A stretch of DNA of 64,000 nt from assembly GCF_029223885.1 (NCBI RefSeq), contig NZ_CP119409.1, positions 2,072,001 through 2,136,000 of the forward strand, given 5' to 3'. The stretch's first letter is position 1, and every line of letters begins with the position of its first letter. This DNA comes from Pararhizobium gei. Its GTDB lineage: Bacteria > Pseudomonadota > Alphaproteobacteria > Rhizobiales > Rhizobiaceae. A program made the position numbers and the translations under genes. The notes under the pieces are model-generated. The model had not been told where the DNA came from. It ran no database searches and saw only the letters and a program-made list of their open reading frames with translations. Of this stretch, positions 7,961 to 16,840 are shown piece after piece.

Positions 7961-9427
7961 TTACTGCTGGCTCGCCCAGCAGGCAAAACCCTGACGCTTC
8001 AACGTCTTGCAGGCATTCAGGGCATTGTTCTGGTTGGCAAAGCCGCCAAACCGCGCCCGATACAGATTGCCATTGCCGCTTGCCACTGCCACGGTGAAGG
8101 GGCTGGCGCCACGCAGGGCCTTGCCACCCTTGTCCTTGGCAGTTTCGAGCATGGTCATCGCCTGTCCCTTGTCCGGGGTCGCGCCGATCTGGATGACCCA
8201 GCCGGCCGGCATGGGCTGGCTCAGGGTTTCCTCCGCAGCGGCCTTTGCGACCGAATTGGTAATCTGGTTATCAACATCGACGGTAGAGGCTTTTGCAAGC
8301 TTGCGGCTCTGGGCCTGCAGCGTATTCGGCAGGATCTTCTCGGAGAGGACCGGGTTTGCCCTGACCTTCGCAGGTTCGGCATAGGCAACTTCGATGCTTT
8401 CGGTGGTCTCGCCGGTATAGCGGAAATCCGGGACGGGGCCGTTGTTCGGCAGGTTGAAGCTTCCACCGGTCGCAGCGGTCAGGGTTTCCTGGGCCTGCTC
8501 TGTCACCTGCGCCTGCAGGGTCGGTGCATCGGCTGTTTCTGCCACAAGGTTGCCATTGCCACGGCGCGAGGCGCCAGGCAGATATTTGGCGACCAGGGTG
8601 CGCATCTGCGCATCGCGGGCGCCGCCGGACTTGCCGCCCATCACGACGCCGACGATGCTGCGTCCATCTGCCTGCGCCGATGTCACGAGATTGAACCCGG
8701 CGGCCCGGGTATACCCCGTCTTGATGCCGTCAACGCCGCGGACATTGCCGAGCAAGCGGTTGTGATTCCCGATCGTCTGCTTGCCGAAGCGGAAGCTGCG
8801 CGTCGAGAAATAGGAGTAATATTGCGGGAAATGCTGGCGGAGGGCGATGCCAAGGCGAGCCTGATCGCGTGCCGTGGTCATCTGCGCGGTGTTCGGCAGG
8901 CCATGCGCATTCCTATATGTGGTGCGGGTCATGCCAAGCGCGCGTGCCTTGCTGGTCATGATCCGTCCGAAACGCTCTTCGGAGCCGCCGAGAAGTTCGC
9001 CCAGCGCGCTGGCTGCATCATTGGCGGAGCGGGTGACCAGCGCAAGAATAGCCTGTTCGACGGTGATCGACTTGCCGGCGCGTACCCCGAGTTTCGAAGG
9101 CGGTTCTGCCGACGCCCTCTTGGAGAAGACGACCGGCGTGTTCTTGCCGATCTTTCCAGCTTCCAAAGCTTCGAAAGTGAGATAGAGCGTCATCATCTTC
9201 GTCAGCGACGCCGGATAGCGCAGACTGTCGGCATCCTCGCTATACAGGACCTTGCCGGTTTTGGCGTCGACGACGATACCGGCATATTCGGCGGCCGAAG
9301 CGACCGATACGGTGGCAACCGAAGCTGCCATCGAAACCAGCAACACCCGGCAGGCCTTCTGAAGGAACGGCGCGATGGCGCCAAGGGAAGCGTTGATTGT
9401 GGATTTGAACACTGCACTACTCTTCAT
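7961..9427 (-). CDS. dac: D-alanyl-D-alanine carboxypeptidase with SPOR domain
   Basis: The 488-residue protein is a peptidase S11 / low-molecular-weight penicillin-binding protein that trims the terminal D-Ala from peptidoglycan pentapeptides in the periplasm. A signal peptide ends near residue 46 (ASAA). All three active-site motifs are present: SLTK (Ser74/Lys77), SAN (134-136) and KTG (236-238). After a variable linker, a SPOR peptidoglycan-binding domain fills about residues 410-488 (WVIQIGATPDKGQAMTMLE). The SPOR fusion is common in rhizobial homologues. The exact paralogue name is not assigned. Confidence 0.92.
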   Translation of the reverse strand: MKSSAVFKSTINASLGAIAPFLQKACRVLLVSMAASVATVSVASAAEYAGIVVDAKTGKVLYSEDADSLRYPASLTKMMTLYLTFEALEAGKIGKNTPVVFSKRASAEPPSKLGVRAGKSITVEQAILALVTRSANDAASALGELLGGSEERFGRIMTSKARALGMTRTTYRNAHGLPNTAQMTTARDQARLGIALRQHFPQYYSYFSTRSFRFGKQTIGNHNRLLGNVRGVDGIKTGYTRAAGFNLVTSAQADGRSIVGVVMGGKSGGARDAQMRTLVAKYLPGASRRGNGNLVAETADAPTLQAQVTEQAQETLTAATGGSFNLPNNGPVPDFRYTGETTESIEVAYAEPAKVRANPVLSEKILPNTLQAQSRKLAKASTVDVDNQITNSVAKAAAEETLSQPMPAGWVIQIGATPDKGQAMTMLETAKDKGGKALRGASPFTVAVASGNGNLYRARFGGFANQNNALNACKTLKRQGFACWASQQ

Positions 9428-9611
9428 TTTTCACAGATGGCATCCGGGCGTAGCCCCCGATAACGACCGTTCTGAAAACATTATCGGGATAGCGTTACCA
9501 ATCGGTTTATGATGAATGATTGGTTTCCGTAATTTCGCATGCTGTTTGACGAGGCCGTTTGAATGTGTTGTTGCGGGGCGGTGCTGAAATGGCGCGTCGC
9601 GTATCTGTGCC

Positions 9612-10337
9612 TTACCGGACCAGTTTGCCATTGATGTAGTCGAGCACTGCAGCGTCGATGGCCTGCCATTGTGGCAGCAATTGGCTGGAGAAACGGTAAA
9701 GCACAACAAGATCGGAACCGGCGTGAATATCTCGCTGGCAATCGGCGCTTGTGGACGCATCCGCAATGTCCGGGATTAGGCAACGGACGGCGTAGAGAGC
9801 CTTGGTGGCGCCCGGTGCGGTGAAAAAGACTTCCGCGCCATAGCCCGAATTGGCTTTCATCGAGTGACGGGTCAGTCCGGCGGGGCCTGGTGATGGTGCG
9901 CCGTCGAAAAGATGCCGATAGATCGGTTCCAGTCGGCCGGACATGTCGCGGGACATCGTGCTTTGGGAAACTTCCAGAAAGATCAGAGAATCCGGCTTGC
10001 TGACGTCGTTGAACAGCGCACGGGTTTCGTCTGTATAGCCGTTCATGTCCGGCCATGTGAGGTAAAGATCGACGCGCTCCGACAGGCCTGTCGCCCGCTG
10101 CCCCTCGAACCTGATCGCGTTGGAGGGCAGTCGCAGATGATCCTGCCCGATGAAGATGTCATTCTCTGCGACGCTCGTGGTATGCCCTGCCAGTGCCAGG
10201 TTTTCGCCGTACCAGCGGCCTGCCACGCTGAGCCCGGCGGTCGAAACTGCAAGACCGACCACGATGGCGGTCAGCGTGCAGATGAAGCGCGCTGAAATCA
10301 GCGGCCCGTGGTTCTCGACAGTTCCGGTATCCGTCAT
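9612..10337 (-). CDS. Hypothetical membrane-anchored exported protein
   Basis: The protein is 241 residues from the ATG at 10337; the frame runs to 10469, but those extra residues are not protein-like. One hydrophobic segment at about residues 17-40 (FICTLTAIVVGLAVSTAGL) acts as signal anchor, leaving a periplasmic domain of about 200 residues. It contains LTWPDMNGYTDETRALFND and ends VLDYINGKLVR. I recognise no domain. It is divergent from the small membrane protein at 10469. Confidence 0.65.
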   Translation of the reverse strand: MTDTGTVENHGPLISARFICTLTAIVVGLAVSTAGLSVAGRWYGENLALAGHTTSVAENDIFIGQDHLRLPSNAIRFEGQRATGLSERVDLYLTWPDMNGYTDETRALFNDVSKPDSLIFLEVSQSTMSRDMSGRLEPIYRHLFDGAPSPGPAGLTRHSMKANSGYGAEVFFTAPGATKALYAVRCLIPDIADASTSADCQRDIHAGSDLVVLYRFSSQLLPQWQAIDAAVLDYINGKLVR

Positions 10338-10468
10338 GGCTGCCTGTCTCGCTATCGTTAACGAAAAGATACCGCTGTTTGCCGCAAGTCCCGGAACGAT
10401 ACAGAAAAATGGCTTGGAACTTGCATTGCGGTGGCAGAAGAAAGCTGCGTGAACATGGTTAATTTTCA

Positions 10469-10792
10469 ATGAATGTCGCGACGTGTCTGGTGTTGCTTGT
10501 TACGGGTTTCGGCGTGCCATTCGCCGTGCTCGATCTCAGTTGGTTGGCGGCCGGCCGCCGCTGGCCGGTCGCGTCCGAAAGGCATGCCGAGAATTTCCGG
10601 CCGTTTGCCGTGTTTCTTGCTCTGCTCGCCGGCCCCGCATTGTTCATCTCAGCGCTTTGGCGCTCGGTGAGAGCAGGGCAGGCTAGCATGACGGACTGTG
10701 TCGCGGGCATGGTAATCGCCGGCGCTTGGGCGCTCTGCTATGGCGTGGTCTTGCTCGAATGCTTAGCATTCGCGGGTCTGCGTCTGGTGTGA
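10469..10792 (+). CDS. Small hypothetical membrane protein
   Basis: The 107-residue protein has three hydrophobic segments (about 4-26, 46-65 and 76-104), separated by a short basic loop containing GRRWPVASERH. There is no recognised catalytic motif and the function is unknown. The start follows an AT-rich stretch without a clear ribosome-binding site. Confidence 0.6.
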   Translation: MNVATCLVLLVTGFGVPFAVLDLSWLAAGRRWPVASERHAENFRPFAVFLALLAGPALFISALWRSVRAGQASMTDCVAGMVIAGAWALCYGVVLLECLAFAGLRLV

Positions 10793-10803
10793 TAGCCGAT
10801 CCG

Positions 10804-10839
10804 GAAAAAGGCCGGTTCCGGGGACAGCGGAACCGGCCT
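10804..10839 (-). terminator. Terminator of the BTLCP gene
   Basis: AGGCCGGTTCCG (10809-10820) and CGGAACCGGCCT (10828-10839) form a perfect 12-bp stem. On the minus strand it is followed by CTTTTT-like sequence (10804-10809), so it serves the gene ending at 10937. The plus-strand side lacks a T tract. Confidence 0.7.
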
Positions 10840-10936
10840 GGAGAAGCCTGGTCTGGCACGGGGATGGGCCGACAAGGCTCTTTTCATGCGCGTCCCGGAC
10901 ATCCTGGGCCGGGGCGCGTATGATCTCTGAAACGCG

Positions 10937-11545
10937 TTACTGGCTGACGCTGCCGACGGCGACCGCACGACCGTCCTGCAGCTTGACCCATCGGCCGGCG
11001 TTCTGTTCGGACTGCCGCTTGAGATAGGTATATTCGGTATCCGACCAGAGCAGCACCTTGTCGCGCATATTGTCGAGGACGAAGTCACCACGATCCGTGC
11101 GCACGGTCAGAACCGCGTGACCGTCACCGTTCGGTTGCAAAACCACGGTTATCAGGAGATTTGCGGGGGAAAATCCGGCTTGCATCAGACGCTTGCGCTT
11201 GAGCAGCACATAGTCCTCGCAATCGCCGACATTTTCCGGATAGGCCCAGTGCTCCTCGACGCCGTAAATTTCCTTGTCCGTCATCGGCGTCACCGACTGA
11301 TTGACGTCATAGTTGATCTCGAGAATGTTCGTCCATCCGGCACGCGTGAGGACTGCTGGCGTTGTTCCACCGGGATTTGCCCGGCATTCCTGCGGGAGGC
11401 TGCGGCAGAATTCATAATGTCCGACGGGCGGATTGGTCGCGCCGGCAGTCGTCATGTTGGCGGGCAGGGCCATTGCGCCCTGTATGCCCGCGGCCAGGAT
11501 AATGGCGCTGGCGGCCACCGCTTTCAGGAAATTCTTCGCTGTCAT
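10937..11545 (-). CDS. BTLCP transglutaminase-like cysteine peptidase, exported
   Basis: The protein is 202 residues from the ATG at 11545, which follows a GGGGAG box; the upstream in-frame extension is rejected. It has a signal peptide of about 27 residues ending at AMA-LP. The mature part carries the bacterial transglutaminase-like cysteine proteinase core: Cys in NVGDCEDYVLLKR, His in DGHAVLTV, Asp in VLDNMRD. In some gammaproteobacteria the family (LapG) cuts surface adhesins under c-di-GMP control. No LapD or adhesin gene is adjacent, so that role is not claimed here. Confidence 0.85.
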   Translation of the reverse strand: MTAKNFLKAVAASAIILAAGIQGAMALPANMTTAGATNPPVGHYEFCRSLPQECRANPGGTTPAVLTRAGWTNILEINYDVNQSVTPMTDKEIYGVEEHWAYPENVGDCEDYVLLKRKRLMQAGFSPANLLITVVLQPNGDGHAVLTVRTDRGDFVLDNMRDKVLLWSDTEYTYLKRQSEQNAGRWVKLQDGRAVAVGSVSQ

Positions 11546-12066
11546 GTTCGTCTCCCCGTTATGGTTTGACAATGACACCGAGTTTTTGATTGCTCGCGAA
11601 AATCCGAAGTACAATTAAGTACAAAATAGAAGCGTATTTGAATAAAATTCCAATATTACTTTAGTAAAATTCGATTTGTATTTAGTTCAATTTTGCATAA
11701 AATTTTACGAGTTTGATCGCTTCGAAGACGGTTTTACTCTTGCGTTAAACATATAAGGCACTGTTTTGAGAATGATTTTTGCGGCTTGCACGACGGCATT
11801 CGAATATGGGCCAATGCAATGCGGCCTCGCAACGTGCCATTTCGTGACGGCGAAAGCGAAAGTACAGTTTTCGTTAACGCTATAAATGGCGGGATTTCGG
11901 CGGAACTGTGATTTCAGCCAGCAAAAATAAATTTGCCCAATTCGGATTTTTTTGTGGAATTGCCGCCCGTCCTGCGGGGCGATGGCAGCAGCGCAGGACT
12001 GGAGCAAGCCAAGTCTGCGGCAGCTAAGCCGAAACGGAATGTTGCAACTATGGGGTCGTTTGTTCC
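11546..12066. other. AT-rich intergenic region, no gene recognised
   Basis: This 520-nt gap is clearly more AT-rich than the rest of the window, especially 11580-11720. It holds direct repeats of AAGTACAA (about 11607-11624) and runs of A and T. An ORF of 100 codons on the minus strand (12007-11705) has no protein-like composition. It may contain the promoters of the BTLCP gene and a transferred or degraded segment. Confidence 0.5.
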
Positions 12067-12681
12067 CTAGAGAAACTCTCTCAAGGCATCACGTGACTGG
12101 ATGCCGAGGAACTCGATGGCCATGCCTTCCTGGAAATAGCGGACGACCCGGCCCCTCATGCTTCCCAGCAGAACGGAGGTGCCGATCGGCAGGCGGCTTT
12201 CGATATCGACGGCAGCCCCGGACAGGGAAAGGTCGATAATGCGGCAGGCAAGTTTGCTGCCGTCCTCGAGGGTGATGTCGGTGCGCGTCTTGCGCGGGGC
12301 CAGGCGATCATGACGGCGATCTTCCGGCAGACCCAGTTCGTGCCTGTTTGCGATCCAGGTCAATTGTGCCGCAAGCTTCTCGCGCTTGCGGTCCGTCGCA
12401 TTGATCTTGATCACGAAAGCATTTTCGGCAAGCCGTGAAACGGTGCCCTCAATTCGTCCGACATGATCGACATATGCGATGATGCGTTCACCGGCCCGCG
12501 GGCGCGCATCGCACGAAAAAACGACATCGCCAGGCGACATGTCGACAGCCAGACAGGCAAATTCGTCGTGGTTCGGCAACATGAGACGACCGGTCAGGTT
12601 CACGGAAACGCGCTGGAAAGCGCCTTCGTCGTGCTGCTTGGTTGCAGTCGCCTGATTTTGTTGAAACGAATACATGTCCAC
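12067..12681 (-). CDS. Tandem PilZ-domain protein
   Basis: The 204-residue soluble protein is built of two PilZ-like halves. The C-terminal half (about 122-200) carries the c-di-GMP binding signature: RLAPR (RxxxR), then DLSLSG (D/NxSxxG). The N-terminal half (about 22-110) keeps DMSPG but has QRVSVN in place of RxxxR, so it probably does not bind ligand. This two-domain layout is frequent in rhizobia and links c-di-GMP to surface polysaccharide or motility targets. No diguanylate cyclase is nearby. Confidence 0.82.
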   Translation of the reverse strand: MDMYSFQQNQATATKQHDEGAFQRVSVNLTGRLMLPNHDEFACLAVDMSPGDVVFSCDARPRAGERIIAYVDHVGRIEGTVSRLAENAFVIKINATDRKREKLAAQLTWIANRHELGLPEDRRHDRLAPRKTRTDITLEDGSKLACRIIDLSLSGAAVDIESRLPIGTSVLLGSMRGRVVRYFQEGMAIEFLGIQSRDALREFL

Positions 12682-12771
12682 ACTTATGCGATGTCCAACC
12701 GGATCACATCTTTACCGCTACCCGGTTAACAGAAGGTTTTTTCGGTTGCTAGGAATGTCATGATTCGCGCT

Positions 12772-13401
12772 TTAGTCGCGTCTGCCGCCTTCCAGCAAAC
12801 GCAGGTGGAGGACCCGGCGCAGCACACCTGCCAAGCTGTGCTCCTGGACGGGTGCAATTTTGTGCTCCGTCAAGTCCTTTACCTGGTGTGACCTGAGAAG
12901 GTTTACGCTTGGTGCGTCCAGAGCACGTAGATTTTTCAGTTCAAGGAAATTGACGGGTGTCGCTTCCAGCCAGACCGGCCGCGACAGGGGCGTGAGCGAG
13001 CCGATGATGCGGTCTATCGCGCCGTTGGGGGAGCGCAGTGGAAGCAAGACAATTTCCGCCGTCAGCAGATCACCGGTACTGTTTTTAGTGGAAGCGGACA
13101 GGACGACAGGTGTCGCATTCGCCATGACCTGAAAAGCGATCCCGGCCAGTTGCACCATCTGCTCACCGAGCCAGAGACTGTCAAACCGCGATCCCCGTAG
13201 TTCCCGTGCGAAGAGACCACAGATGCGGGTGCCGGCAAGCCTGAACCGTATATCTCCGCGGGCCGTCCGCTCCAGGATGAACAGGTCTGGAAGGATGTGC
13301 CTGACTTGAGACGGATCGATTTCGCTGCGGTTCGGAGCGTCGCGGTTGCGGCGCAATCCGTCCCAGTAGGCGTAAATCTCGATCGTGGTCCTGCTGCGCA
13401 T
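12772..13401 (-). CDS. PAS domain protein (PF07310-type)
   Basis: The protein is 209 residues from the ATG at 13401 (MRSRTTIEIYAYWDGLR), the N-terminus expected for this alphaproteobacterial PAS family; the longer frame to 13494 is rejected. The core has the motifs DLFILE, FRLAGTRICGLFARELRG and a terminal strand RIIGSLTPL. There is no output domain, so it is a stand-alone sensor or scaffold. It lies on the same strand as, and 90 nt from, the PilZ protein. The ligand is unknown. Confidence 0.78.
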   Translation of the reverse strand: MRSRTTIEIYAYWDGLRRNRDAPNRSEIDPSQVRHILPDLFILERTARGDIRFRLAGTRICGLFARELRGSRFDSLWLGEQMVQLAGIAFQVMANATPVVLSASTKNSTGDLLTAEIVLLPLRSPNGAIDRIIGSLTPLSRPVWLEATPVNFLELKNLRALDAPSVNLLRSHQVKDLTEHKIAPVQEHSLAGVLRRVLHLRLLEGGRRD

Positions 13402-13615
13402 TCCGGTTATTCCATTTGGCACATCATGTGCCGGTTCGGTACAGTTGGCGGCGCAAAAACCGCCTTCCACGACTCCAAGCGAATTGCGTGCCACGCGCTT
13501 GTTAAGGTTAATGATTCGTTTCGATTGAAACGGCCGGCGGGCAGTGGCATGTAGGCTCGTTACTTCACGAAGGTTGTCTTCGGCACTTTATTTCCGGGTT
13601 CTGTTTTGACCTGGT

Positions 13616-13645
13616 GGCCGCTCGGTTTGCCGAGTGGCCTTTTTC
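13616..13645 (+). terminator. Orphan rho-independent terminator
   Basis: GGCCGCTCGG (13616-13625) pairs with CCGAGTGGCC (13630-13639) around TTTG with one G-T pair and is followed by TTTTTC. No plus-strand protein gene lies upstream of it: the region 13402-13615 is intergenic between two divergent genes. It may end a small RNA starting near 13500-13560. No gene is visible in the rest of the gap to 13758. Confidence 0.7.
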
Positions 13646-13758
13646 TGTTTCGGGTGAACGCCAAGACGGCCTTTCCTGCCTTGCGGGTCTCCGCTTTTGC
13701 ATCGCCGGCGATTGGTATACAGGCAAGGCGACATACGGAATGAAGGAAGCGACGCGAT

Positions 13759-14517
13759 ATGACGAATGACACGGGCGGTGTGGCAAACCCCGATGGCGGC
13801 AGCGACGAAGAACGACAGCCCGTTCACGAGCCGGCTTTCAATCTGCCGTCAGCACTCGTCTCCATCCTGATCGGGCTGTTCGTGATCCACGCAACGCGCA
13901 CCTATCTGCTTTCCTCGACCGTGGACGACGAGGTTCTGTTCAATTTTGCCTTCCTGCCGGCCCGCTATGATCATGCCCTCGCAGATCAGGGCCTTGCCTG
14001 GCTCTGGAGCCCGGTAACCTATTCATTCCTGCACGGATCCTGGGAACACGTCATCTTCAATGGCTTCTGGCTCGTAGCCTTTGGCGCGCCGGTGGTTCGC
14101 AGGATCGGCGTCGTTCGCCTCGCGGTCTTTTGGTGTCTGTCTGCTGTTGCCGCCGTTGCCCTGCACGTGGTTTTTCATTGGGGCGACATGACCGTCGTCA
14201 TCGGTGCCTCAGGTGTCGTTGCCGGGCTTATGGGGGCGGCTGCGCGTTTCGTGTTTTCACCGAGCGGACGCATCAGCCGGCAGTTCGCCCATCTCAACCG
14301 CCGTCTCTCCATGTCCGAAGCTTTGTCGAATCGCTCTGTGCTGGTCTTCACAGGCATCTGGTTCCTGACGAACTTTTTGATCGGTCTCGGCGTCTTCGCC
14401 TTCGGCGGCGCGGCAAGCATTGCCTGGGAAGCCCATATCGGCGGCTTCCTGTTCGGCTTTTTCCTCTTTGGCCTCTTCGATCCGCAGGACGGGCATCCGG
14501 CCACCGACCGCGCTTGA
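13759..14517 (+). CDS. Rhomboid family intramembrane serine protease
   Basis: The 252-residue protein has six to seven transmembrane helices. It carries the rhomboid elements HGSWEHVIFNGFW (His/Asn of the oxyanion region), the nucleophile in GASGVVAGLMGAAARF and the catalytic His in AHIGGFLFGFF near the C-terminus. A long cytoplasmic loop (about 170-200) separates the last helices. Rhomboids cleave membrane-spanning segments of other proteins; the target is unknown. The ATG at 13759 has GGAAGCGA upstream. Confidence 0.9.
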   Translation: MTNDTGGVANPDGGSDEERQPVHEPAFNLPSALVSILIGLFVIHATRTYLLSSTVDDEVLFNFAFLPARYDHALADQGLAWLWSPVTYSFLHGSWEHVIFNGFWLVAFGAPVVRRIGVVRLAVFWCLSAVAAVALHVVFHWGDMTVVIGASGVVAGLMGAAARFVFSPSGRISRQFAHLNRRLSMSEALSNRSVLVFTGIWFLTNFLIGLGVFAFGGAASIAWEAHIGGFLFGFFLFGLFDPQDGHPATDRA

Positions 14518-14704
14518 TTTTCACTCCATCGTAGCGCACCCTGTCGGTGAAGGCAGCGATCGTGAGGAGTTCGATCGAAGCCCGGGTGCGGAGAAACGCG
14601 ACAGAATATCTGTCTTGCGGATTGGTCTGAATAGCAGGCGCTGGACGGGTGCTGACGCGGACCAAAGCTGTCGGCAGATGAACGGCGCTGAATGGGAGGT
14701 TCAC

Positions 14705-15157
14705 ATGTCAGTTACTGCAATACTCAATGAAAAAGGCCGTCAGGTCACAACCATCGATCCAGGCGCCGTTGTGAGAGACGCCGTGCGCCTGCTTCACGAA
14801 AATCGCATCGGCGCCGTGGTCATCGTCGATGCCGACGACAGCATTGCCGGTATCCTCACCGAGCGCGATGTCGTGGCGGCCATGGACCGGTTCGGCGCCG
14901 ATTGCCTGAATATGCCGATCTCCGCGGTAATGTGGTCCAAGGTTCACAGCTGTACGGAAAACATGTCGATCAACGATATCATGGAAATCATGAACAACAT
15001 GCGGGCGCGCCATCTTCCCGTCGAGAAGAACGGACGTCTGGTTGGCATCGTCTCGATCGGCGACGCGGTCCGCCATCACATCCGTGCGATCGAGAACGAG
15101 GCGGAGCAGATCAAGGCCTATATTTCCGGTCATGACGGGGCGGTGGTCCATCTCTAG
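14705..15157 (+). CDS. Tandem CBS-domain protein
   Basis: The 150-residue protein consists of two CBS motifs: IGAVVIVDADDSIAGILTER (about 35-54) and ARHLPVEKNGRLVGIVSIGD (about 100-119). CBS pairs bind adenine nucleotides or related ligands as energy or redox sensors. The start ATG at 14705 has a strong GGGAGG box; the open frame upstream to 14420 overlaps the rhomboid gene and is not coding. It may be co-transcribed with the rhomboid gene. Confidence 0.88.
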   Translation: MSVTAILNEKGRQVTTIDPGAVVRDAVRLLHENRIGAVVIVDADDSIAGILTERDVVAAMDRFGADCLNMPISAVMWSKVHSCTENMSINDIMEIMNNMRARHLPVEKNGRLVGIVSIGDAVRHHIRAIENEAEQIKAYISGHDGAVVHL

Positions 15158-15204
15158 GGCGCAAGCAGGGGGTCGGCGAAGCCGGTCAGTTTCGCCAGCC
15201 TCGG

Positions 15205-16167
15205 TCAGGCGCGCAGGATGATGTCCTGGAGCCGCTTCAGTTCGCTGAGCTTGGCTCTGGTCTCGTGATAGCCACGGTCGATCGCTTCGCCGGCGCGATG
15301 GAATTCGGACAATCCGATATCGTTGAGCTTGGGATGCAGTGCAAGATCCGGCGGGTCTCCGGCAAGCCGGGCTCGTGAAATGCGGTCCTGAATGATATTG
15401 AAGGACTGGACCATCACGCGGGTCATGCCAAGGCGTGTTTCCTGCACTGCGGGTTTCGGCCGAGGGTCAATCTCCTGGCTGCTGGCCCGGTGCTTGATGA
15501 CGGCGGAGCGGCCATAGAGATCGTAGTTGAGATTGACGGCAACGACGAGTTGCTGCTCGTAAGCGCGACAGACCGAGACCGGGACAGGATTGACGAGCGC
15601 GCCATCGACCAGCGTGCGGTTGTTGCATTTGACCGGCTCGAAAATGCCGGGCAGGGCATAGGAGGCCCGGATCGCCGTGATCAGCGATCCCTCGCCGATC
15701 CAGACTTCATGGCCCGAATTGACTTCCGTAGCGACGGCGACGAAGGGGCGGTCGAGGTTCTCGATCGACAGATCCTTCAGATGCTCCTGCATCCGTTTCG
15801 TCAGCCGGAGGCCGCTGAAAAGCCCGCCGCCACCGATTGCAAAGTCGAGCAGCCCGGCAATGCGCCGCATCGTCAACGACCTGGCAAAGGTTTCCAGTTC
15901 CTCCAGCTTGCCGGCCAGATAGCAGCCGCCCACGAGAGCGCCGATCGATGTGCCGGCAATCATTCCGACCTCGATGCCTTCCTCGTCCAGAGCCTTGAGC
16001 ACACCCATATGGGCCCAGCCGCGGGCAGCGCCGCCGCCGAGCGCCAGCGCGATCTTCGACTTGGCGGGCTTGGGTTCTTCCTTGAACGGGGGGATCAAGG
16101 CGTGGGACGGTCCACCCGGTGACGATGCGTCTGCCGCCATGCCGTTGCGCGTAAATGTCCAGTTCAC
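15205..16167 (-). CDS. Patatin-like phospholipase (RssA-like)
   Basis: The protein is 320 residues from a GTG at 16167, which sits seven nt after a clear GGAGG box and directly after another GTG; the upstream frame to 16311 is rejected. It has the patatin catalytic set: oxyanion loop ALGGGAARGWAHMGV, nucleophile elbow GTSIGALVGG (GxSxG) and the catalytic Asp in LVDGALVNPVPV (DGA). No signal peptide is seen, so it is probably a cytoplasmic acyl hydrolase. An ATG at 16140 is a possible alternative start. Confidence 0.86.
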   Translation of the reverse strand: MNWTFTRNGMAADASSPGGPSHALIPPFKEEPKPAKSKIALALGGGAARGWAHMGVLKALDEEGIEVGMIAGTSIGALVGGCYLAGKLEELETFARSLTMRRIAGLLDFAIGGGGLFSGLRLTKRMQEHLKDLSIENLDRPFVAVATEVNSGHEVWIGEGSLITAIRASYALPGIFEPVKCNNRTLVDGALVNPVPVSVCRAYEQQLVVAVNLNYDLYGRSAVIKHRASSQEIDPRPKPAVQETRLGMTRVMVQSFNIIQDRISRARLAGDPPDLALHPKLNDIGLSEFHRAGEAIDRGYHETRAKLSELKRLQDIILRA

Positions 16168-16365
16168 CACTCGGCCTCCATGCCGCAGAACGCCTATCGG
16201 GAACTTGCGTCCTGCAGCCTTGCAAGCGCCCTGCAATCCCGTTCTAACGCGGAATTGTCTTCCCGTGCTGTTTCCGGCGAAACAAATCCGCAACCAGATT
16301 ACGCGCGCCATGTGGTTGCGAATTGGTGAATCCGCGCTGAAACTGATCCAAAAAGCGTCAGATGC

Positions 16366-16818
16366 TTAATTATTGCCGTAGATTTCGTCCGGATGAAAAT
16401 GAATTTCGGCATCGACGCTGCGCAGTGCCGTCTCTCCGTCCTTCAGTTCGACGGCGCGGTAGAAACAGGATCGGCGGCCCGTGTGGCATGTTGCATCGTG
16501 GCCGGCGACATGGACTTTCAACCAAACAGCATCCTGGTCGCAGTCGGTGCGAAGCTCTACCACGGTCTGCAGATTGCCCGAGGTCTCGCCTTTTTTCCAG
16601 AGTTTTTGACGCGAACGGCTATAGTAATGGGCAATTCCGGTTTCGACGGTCAGCGCCAGCGCCTGCGCATTCATATGGGCGACCATCAACAGCATCCCGT
16701 CCGTCGCATCGGTAACGACGGCGGTAATCAGCCCGTTGCTGTCGAACTGGGGCGTAAAACGAGACCCCGATTCCAGGTCCGCCTTATGGCTGGAAGGAGG
16801 TGAAAAATCGATCGTCAT
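16366..16818 (-). CDS. hisI: Phosphoribosyl-AMP cyclohydrolase HisI
   Basis: This 150-residue zinc enzyme opens the purine ring of PR-AMP in the third step of histidine synthesis. Motifs seen are [14 protein letters not shown], the [16 protein letters not shown] loop, [11 protein letters not shown] (metal Asp residues) and [11 protein letters not shown] (zinc Cys residues). The HisE domain is absent, as in other rhizobia where hisE is separate. It is 22 nt downstream of folE on the same strand, so the two are probably one transcript. Confidence 0.95.
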   Translation of the reverse strand: MTIDFSPPSSHKADLESGSRFTPQFDSNGLITAVVTDATDGMLLMVAHMNAQALALTVETGIAHYYSRSRQKLWKKGETSGNLQTVVELRTDCDQDAVWLKVHVAGHDATCHTGRRSCFYRAVELKDGETALRSVDAEIHFHPDEIYGNN

Positions 16819-16840
16819 GGAAAGCTCCGTTGGCCGGAGC

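Noticed and set aside
11705..12007. 100-codon minus-strand ORF in the AT-rich gap
   Set aside because: No ribosome-binding site, atypical residue mix and no motif; chance frame in a non-coding region.
13560..13827. Several 70-80 codon minus-strand ORFs before the rhomboid gene
   Set aside because: They overlap the orphan terminator and the rhomboid start; three different frames are open, none with a ribosome-binding site, so they are artefacts.
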